A DNA stretch of 64,000 nt from Conus ventricosus (taxonomy: Eukaryota; Mollusca; Gastropoda; Neogastropoda; Conidae), in contig CM031626.1 in assembly GCA_018398815.1 (NCBI GenBank), forward strand, positions 42,094,201 to 42,158,200, written 5' to 3'. Shown here piece after piece: positions 59,229-64,000 of this stretch; position 1 is the stretch's first letter; the number at the start of each line of letters is the position of its first letter. The translations under genes were made by a program, and so were the position numbers. Below the pieces are notes generated by a model. That model searched no databases, had not been told where the DNA came from, and was given only the letters and a program-made list of their open reading frames with translations.

Positions 59229-60515
59229 GGATGCCCTGACAACTTTTCACTTTCCCTTTTACAAAAAGCCCCCCAACACAAAAAGACCTGTCCTCTGCCC
59301 CCCAACATTAATTAAACAACAATCAAAAAATTCTTCGATTTTCCCATAAAAAAAGCCCCAAACACTGTTTCTAAACATAAACTCAAATTAATACAATCAG
59401 AAACACAGTAGGAATACTTCAATTTTAAATGGCCCCAGCCCCACCCCAGAATTCCCAGAACAAGTGGGTGACTTTAAGGAAACCAAAAAACCAGGATGTT
59501 TGTAAACAGGGGTACATATCTAATCAGGGAGGGGGGTTTAAACCAAAATCAACCACGCCCAAACCATTCCAAACCCAAGTTCATTCCTTTTCTAACCATT
59601 CTACTTGGCCCCGTCACCTTCTCAAACAAAAAGTTTTTTTCCCATCCTTTAAAAGAAACAATCTCAAGGACACATTGCAACAGCTTTTTTTTAAAACCAT
59701 TCCCCAGGTTTAAAACGGCCATTTTTCCGGTAATCACCCGGTAAAATCATCTTTTCATTTTAGACTGTCAGCTTCGGAGGCATTTCTTTCTGTGTGTGGA
59801 ACTTGTGTCTGAATGAACCGAAAAAGTCACAAAGACCACTGCTGGGTTTAACATCTTCATCTAAAAGAGAAGAAAAACTTCTCAAAGAGACAAGCGCTTC
59901 CGAGCAACCTGCGCTGTGATTCGTATGTCCATGTAGATTTGACTTTTGTACATGTGTAGTCCAAGCGTATCATCGTGTCAACAAATGTTTTCAAAACCGT
60001 CAGCTGCTTGTGGTTTTGTTGAAACAAACGAAGCTGAGCTCTGGACAGCAAAGCACTTCAACACTGTGTTTGGCACTGATTCCTGGCACAACTGATGGCC
60101 GGAGCCTCTATGAAATGTTATAATGATCAACCCCATGTATAGAAAGAATGATGATATATTGTGTGTGCAAACCTTCTTTGACTGAAAAAAAAATTGGAAA
60201 AAAAAAAGTTAAATGTAATAACCTACATCACTGTTCAAAATCTGAACACGTTGGGCTGACCAGTTTTTGCACAGCACATCAGCTAAAAGTTAAGTTTCCA
60301 CTTCAAGCTTTATCTCCCTTTATAGAAAGCTGTCGGAAGCAACACAGTAAAAAGAAAAAGGTTTCCTGTGGCCTCAGCTGACTTTGTTAAACCAATCAAA
60401 ATCTCATGAAGACTCGCTAAAAATCCTCAAATGAGTGTTCTAGAGACTCGGTAAGTAAACCAGCTAAAAGGACCATTGCCTGCCTCCTTCACCCACCACC
60501 CACTTTCTACCACCA

Positions 60516-60551
<36 letters not shown>

Positions 60552-60574
60552 TACACACACACACAGGCACTAAC

Positions 60575-60704
60575 TATGATGGTGCCACAGAGGGCCAAAT
60601 GACAGCCGTACTCGTCGGTGTCTGGGCAGGGCCAGTCGTTGTGGTAGGCCTCCACGTAGCTGTTGATGGTGCTGCAGTCAGGGAGAGGAACTCTTCCACT
60701 GGCT
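60575..60704 (-). CDS. HSF2BP: HSF2BP ortholog, most upstream exon in window
   Basis: A 130-bp exon on the - strand: acceptor ctgtgtcgcag|AGCCAGTGG, with donor most likely ATA|gttagt. It encodes ASGRVPLPDCSTINSYVEAY, HNDWPCPDTDEYGCHLALCG, TII. HLALCGTI lines up with the 'LALxGxVTN' helix that precedes VAAxxxGREFL in HSF2BP. The protein interacts with BRCA2 through this armadillo-type domain and helps load recombinases at meiotic breaks. The N-terminal coiled coil (BRME1-binding in vertebrates) would be encoded beyond the right edge of the window. A run of about 32 C (60518-60549) lies just downstream of its donor. Confidence 0.75.
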
Positions 60705-60727
60705 CTGCGACACAGACCACCGTCACA

Positions 60728-62560
60728 CACAGTGAGTGTCATCCTTCTCTGAAACACCACCTACCTAACATACAGTGTCATCCTTCTCTGAAACACCACC
60801 TACCTATACATACAGTGTCATCCTTCTCTGAAAACACCACCTACCTATACATACAGTGTCATCCTTCTCTGAAACATCACCTACCTATACATACAGCGTC
60901 ATCCTTCTCTGAAACACCACCTACCTATACACACAGTGCCATCCTTCTCTGAAACACCACCTACCTATACATACAGTGTCATCCTTCTCTGAAACACCAC
61001 CTACCTATACATACAACCAGTGTCATCCTTCTCTGAAACACCACTACCTATACATACAGCGTCATCCTTCTCTGAAACACCACCTACCTATACATACAGC
61101 GTCATCCTTCTCTGAAACACCACCTACCTATACATACAGCGTCATCCTTCTCTGAAACACCACCTACCATTACATACAGCGTCATCCTTCTCTGAAACAC
61201 CACCTACCTATACATACAGTCAGTATCATCCTTCTCTGAAACACCACCTACCATTACATACAGTCAGTATCATCCTTCTCTGAAACACCACCTACCATTA
61301 CATACAGTCAGTATCATCCTTCTCTGAAACACCACCTACCATTACATACAGTCAGTATCATCCTTCTCTGAAACACCACCTACCATTACATACAGTCAGT
61401 GTCATCCTTCTCTGAAACACCACCTACCATTACATAGTCAGTGTCATCCTTCTCTGAAACACCACCTACCATTACATACAGTCAGTATCATCCTTCTCTG
61501 AAACACCACCTACCATTACATACAGTCAGTGTCATCCTTCTCTGAAACACCACCTACCATTACATACAGTCAGTGTCATCCTTCTCTGAAAACCACCTAC
61601 CATTACATACAGTCAGTGTCATCCTTCTCTGAAACACCACCTACCATTACATACAGTCAGTGTCATCCTTCTCTGAAACACCACCTACCATTACATACAG
61701 TCAGTGTTGTCCTTCTCTGAAACCCACCTACCATTACATACAGTCAGTGTCTTTCGTCTCTGAAACACGACCTACCATTACATACAGTCAGTGTCTTTCG
61801 TCTCTGAAACACGACCTACCATTACATACAGTCAGTGTTGTCCTTCTCTGAAACATGACCTGCGATTATATACAGTCAGTGTTGTCCTTCTCTGAAACAT
61901 GACCTGCGATTACATACAGTCAGTGTCTTTCGTCTCTGAAACACGACCTGCGATTACATACAGTCAGTGTCATCCTTCTCTGAAACATGACCTGCCATTA
62001 CATACAGTCAGTGTCTTTCGTCTCTGAAACACGACCTAATGTTACATATTGTCTGTGTCATCCTTTTCTGAAACACGACCCAGTATTGCATACAATCAGC
62101 ATCCTCCTCTACAACACGACCCAAAATCACATATATTCAGCAACATTCTTCTCTACAACACAACCCAAAATCACATATATTCAGCAACATTCTTCTCTAC
62201 AACACGACCCAATATCGCATATATTCAGCATCATCCTTCTCTACAACACGACCCAATATCGCATATATTCAGCATCATCCTTCTCTATAACACGACACAA
62301 TATTGCATATATTCAGCATCATTCTCCTCTATAACACGACACAATATCGCATATATTCAGCATCATCCTTCTCTATAACACGACACAATATTGCATATAT
62401 TCAGCATCATCCTTCTCTACACTATGACCCACAAGTACACAAAGTCAGCCTCATCCTTCTCTGCGACATGACCACAATCACACATCCTCGCTGTCATCCT
62501 CTTTTGCAACACGATGCAATACTGCAAGCAGTCAGCGTCATTCTTCTCTAAATTATGACT
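60728..62560. repeat. 40-44-bp minisatellite with graded unit change
   Basis: 'catccttctctgaaacacca' plus cctacctatacatacagtgt (40 bp) changes to a 44-bp form with an added cagt, then to forms with ctttcgtctctgaaacacga, and finally to ctctacaacacgacccaata units near 62100-62400. It begins only about 25 bp from the HSF2BP acceptor at 60705. On the gene strand each unit reads ggtggtgtttcag|ag, resembling a 3' splice site. Confidence 0.95.
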
Positions 62561-62564
62561 CCCA

Positions 62565-62815
62565 TTCCGCTCATTCTGGCGCTGGCAATCCACAGGGAGC
62601 GGTTGCTGTCAAGTCGTCATGAGGCAACCCACCAGAGGAGACACGCATTGCTGCCGAGTCACCGTGGAGGGGTTGGTGGTGCCTGTTCTGGTCCAACGAG
62701 CACAAGACCCCACCACCTACTAAGCCCCCAGTGACGATGACATCTGTTTAGTCGTGGAGCCGGTGTGAGTGAGCTCCCCTGCCAGAGGGTGTCACCAAGT
62801 CCCTCCACTACCAAC
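62565..62815. other. Unassigned GC-richer segment
   Basis: A moderately GC-rich, non-repetitive stretch between the array and T-rich DNA. Neither strand gives a convincing exon. It may be an old transposable-element fragment. Confidence 0.2.
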
Positions 62816-63416
62816 CCTGACTCCCTGTTTATCTTTCGTTCATTATTTACCGTTTGGTTTCCTTTTTCTATTGTTCCTTCTCCTTGTTTACTTTTCCCCC
62901 ATCTTGTTTATCATTTAGTGTTCCTAGTTCATTGTTTACTTCTTCATCTTCTTCTTCTACTACTGTGTACGCTGGCTGATACTCCTGCGGACACTCCCTA
63001 TATGGACAGGCAAGTATTAATCCCATCTACCCTACAAAGGGAGTGGAGTTTTGTGTGCATGACCGTTTTTTATCCTGCCATTAAGGCAGCCATACTCCAT
63101 CTTCGGGGAACTTTTTTTTTAAAATCTATTTACTGTTCATTTCTCTGTTCACTTCTCTATGTTTAATTCTTGTTTATTACTTAATGTTTACTGTATTGTT
63201 TTTGCTCATTGTTTATTGTTTACTTTTCATTGTATATTACTTACACTTTATCTATTATAAACTGTTTAGTTGTTTTCTTTTATCACTGTTTTCTTTCTGT
63301 TTATTGTTTGTGTTTATCTCTATGGAAATGGTTTACTTCTCTTTGCTTGTTATTCACTGTATCATCTGTTTTCCTCTTTGCTCACTTATGTATTTCTTGT
63401 GAGTTGATTTTAACGT

Positions 63417-63486
63417 GGTGACAGCCCTGATATGGCCCTTTGCGGTCGGCTGGGCTATAAGCAACATTACGTTACGTTACTTACGT
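63417..63486 (+). mobile_element. Retroelement 3'-tail fragment with (TTACG)n
   Basis: Second copy of the segment at 17186-17239 (ggccctttgcggtcggctgg, gctataagcaacatta), followed by cgttacgttacttacgta. A microsatellite-like end is typical of several LINE and SINE families. Confidence 0.6.
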
Positions 63487-63544
63487 ATTTATTGTTTAAT
63501 TAGTGTTTATTATTCACTGTTTACTTTTCTATTACCTGCTTGCT

Positions 63545-64000
63545 TTTCTATTACCTGTTTACTTCTCTCTGTTTATAAATTTTAAATTAGTCTGTCATAC
63601 TGTATACTTCTCTCTGTTTATAAATTCTGAATTAGTCTGTCATACTGTTTACTTCTCTCTGTTTATAAATTCTGAATTAGTCTGTCATACTGTTTACTTC
63701 TCTCTGTTTATAAATTCTGAATTAGTCTGTCATACTGTTTACTTCTCTCTGTTTATAAATTCTGAATTAGTCTGTTATACTGTTTACTTCTCTCTGTTTA
63801 TAAATTCTGAATTAGTCTGTCATATTTTTACTTCTCTCTGTTTATAAATTCTGAATTAGTCTGTCATATTTTTACTTCTCTCTGTTTATAAATTCTGAAT
63901 TAGTCTGTCATACTGTTTACTTCTCTCTGTTTATAAATTCTGAATTAGTCTGTTATACTGTTTACTTCTCTCTGTTTATAAATTCTGAATTAGTCTGTTA
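63545..64000. repeat. 45-bp minisatellite, running off the window end
   Basis: 'ttacttctctctgtttataa' plus attctgaattagtctgtcatactgt repeats about 10 times with little divergence (catactgtt or catatttt variants) up to base 64000. 62820-63400 is T-rich with loosely repeated gtttattgtttac words. Confidence 0.97.

Overview
This is non-coding-rich animal nuclear DNA. Spliced exons with GT-AG boundaries, LINE, SINE and DNA-transposon remnants, TG/CA microsatellites and an extreme density of minisatellites fit a lophotrochozoan, most probably a gastropod mollusc. That assignment is inferred from repeat style, not from a marker gene. There is no prokaryotic or viral gene organisation, and almost every long open frame is a by-product of tandem repeats.

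Two genuine spliced genes can be read. (1) On the + strand, the last three exons (9648-9772, 12579-12646, 13271-13459) join in phase. They encode an acidic cytoplasmic tail with two ITIM-like tyrosine motifs and a stop codon; this is probably the 3' end of a cell-surface receptor of the immunoglobulin-superfamily type. (2) On the - strand, five exons (60575-60704, 50103-50226, 43825-43928, 40614-40711, 38534-38640) encode the C-terminal armadillo-like half of an HSF2BP/MEILB2 ortholog, the meiotic BRCA2-binding protein. Its 5' exons lie beyond the right edge. A putative 3' UTR with two AATAAA signals follows at about 37.9-38.5 kb. Two single-base problems in this gene (a frameshift in the last exon and one exon-junction phase mismatch) suggest residual indel errors in a long-read assembly, although true lesions are possible.

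Layout: 0-4.7 kb SINEs, simple repeats and degenerate tandem repeats; 4.7-8.9 kb a 36/40-bp minisatellite split by a hAT-like element with a truncated BED-finger ORF; 9-13.5 kb receptor-tail exons separated by 25-, 57-, 39- and 51-bp arrays; 13.5-34.7 kb intergenic or intronic DNA with SINEs, a LINE remnant, a TTAA-flanked MITE and many small arrays; 34.7-36.2 kb a 5'-truncated CR1/Jockey-like LINE inside a 63-bp array; 37-62.5 kb the HSF2BP gene with introns dominated by minisatellites (30-bp, 2.1 kb; 33-bp, 7 kb; 40-44-bp, 1.8 kb), a second LINE and a retroelement tail with a 13-bp target duplication; 62.6-64 kb T-rich DNA ending inside a 45-bp array.

No new multi-gene system is evident. 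The most unusual aspects are (a) three unrelated transposable elements, each sitting inside a minisatellite; (b) a hammerhead-like motif shared by a foldback at 9.3 kb and a retroelement tail at 49.5 kb; (c) minisatellites abutting HSF2BP splice sites, one of them carrying repeated decoy acceptors; and (d) many long poly(G)/poly(C) tracts.
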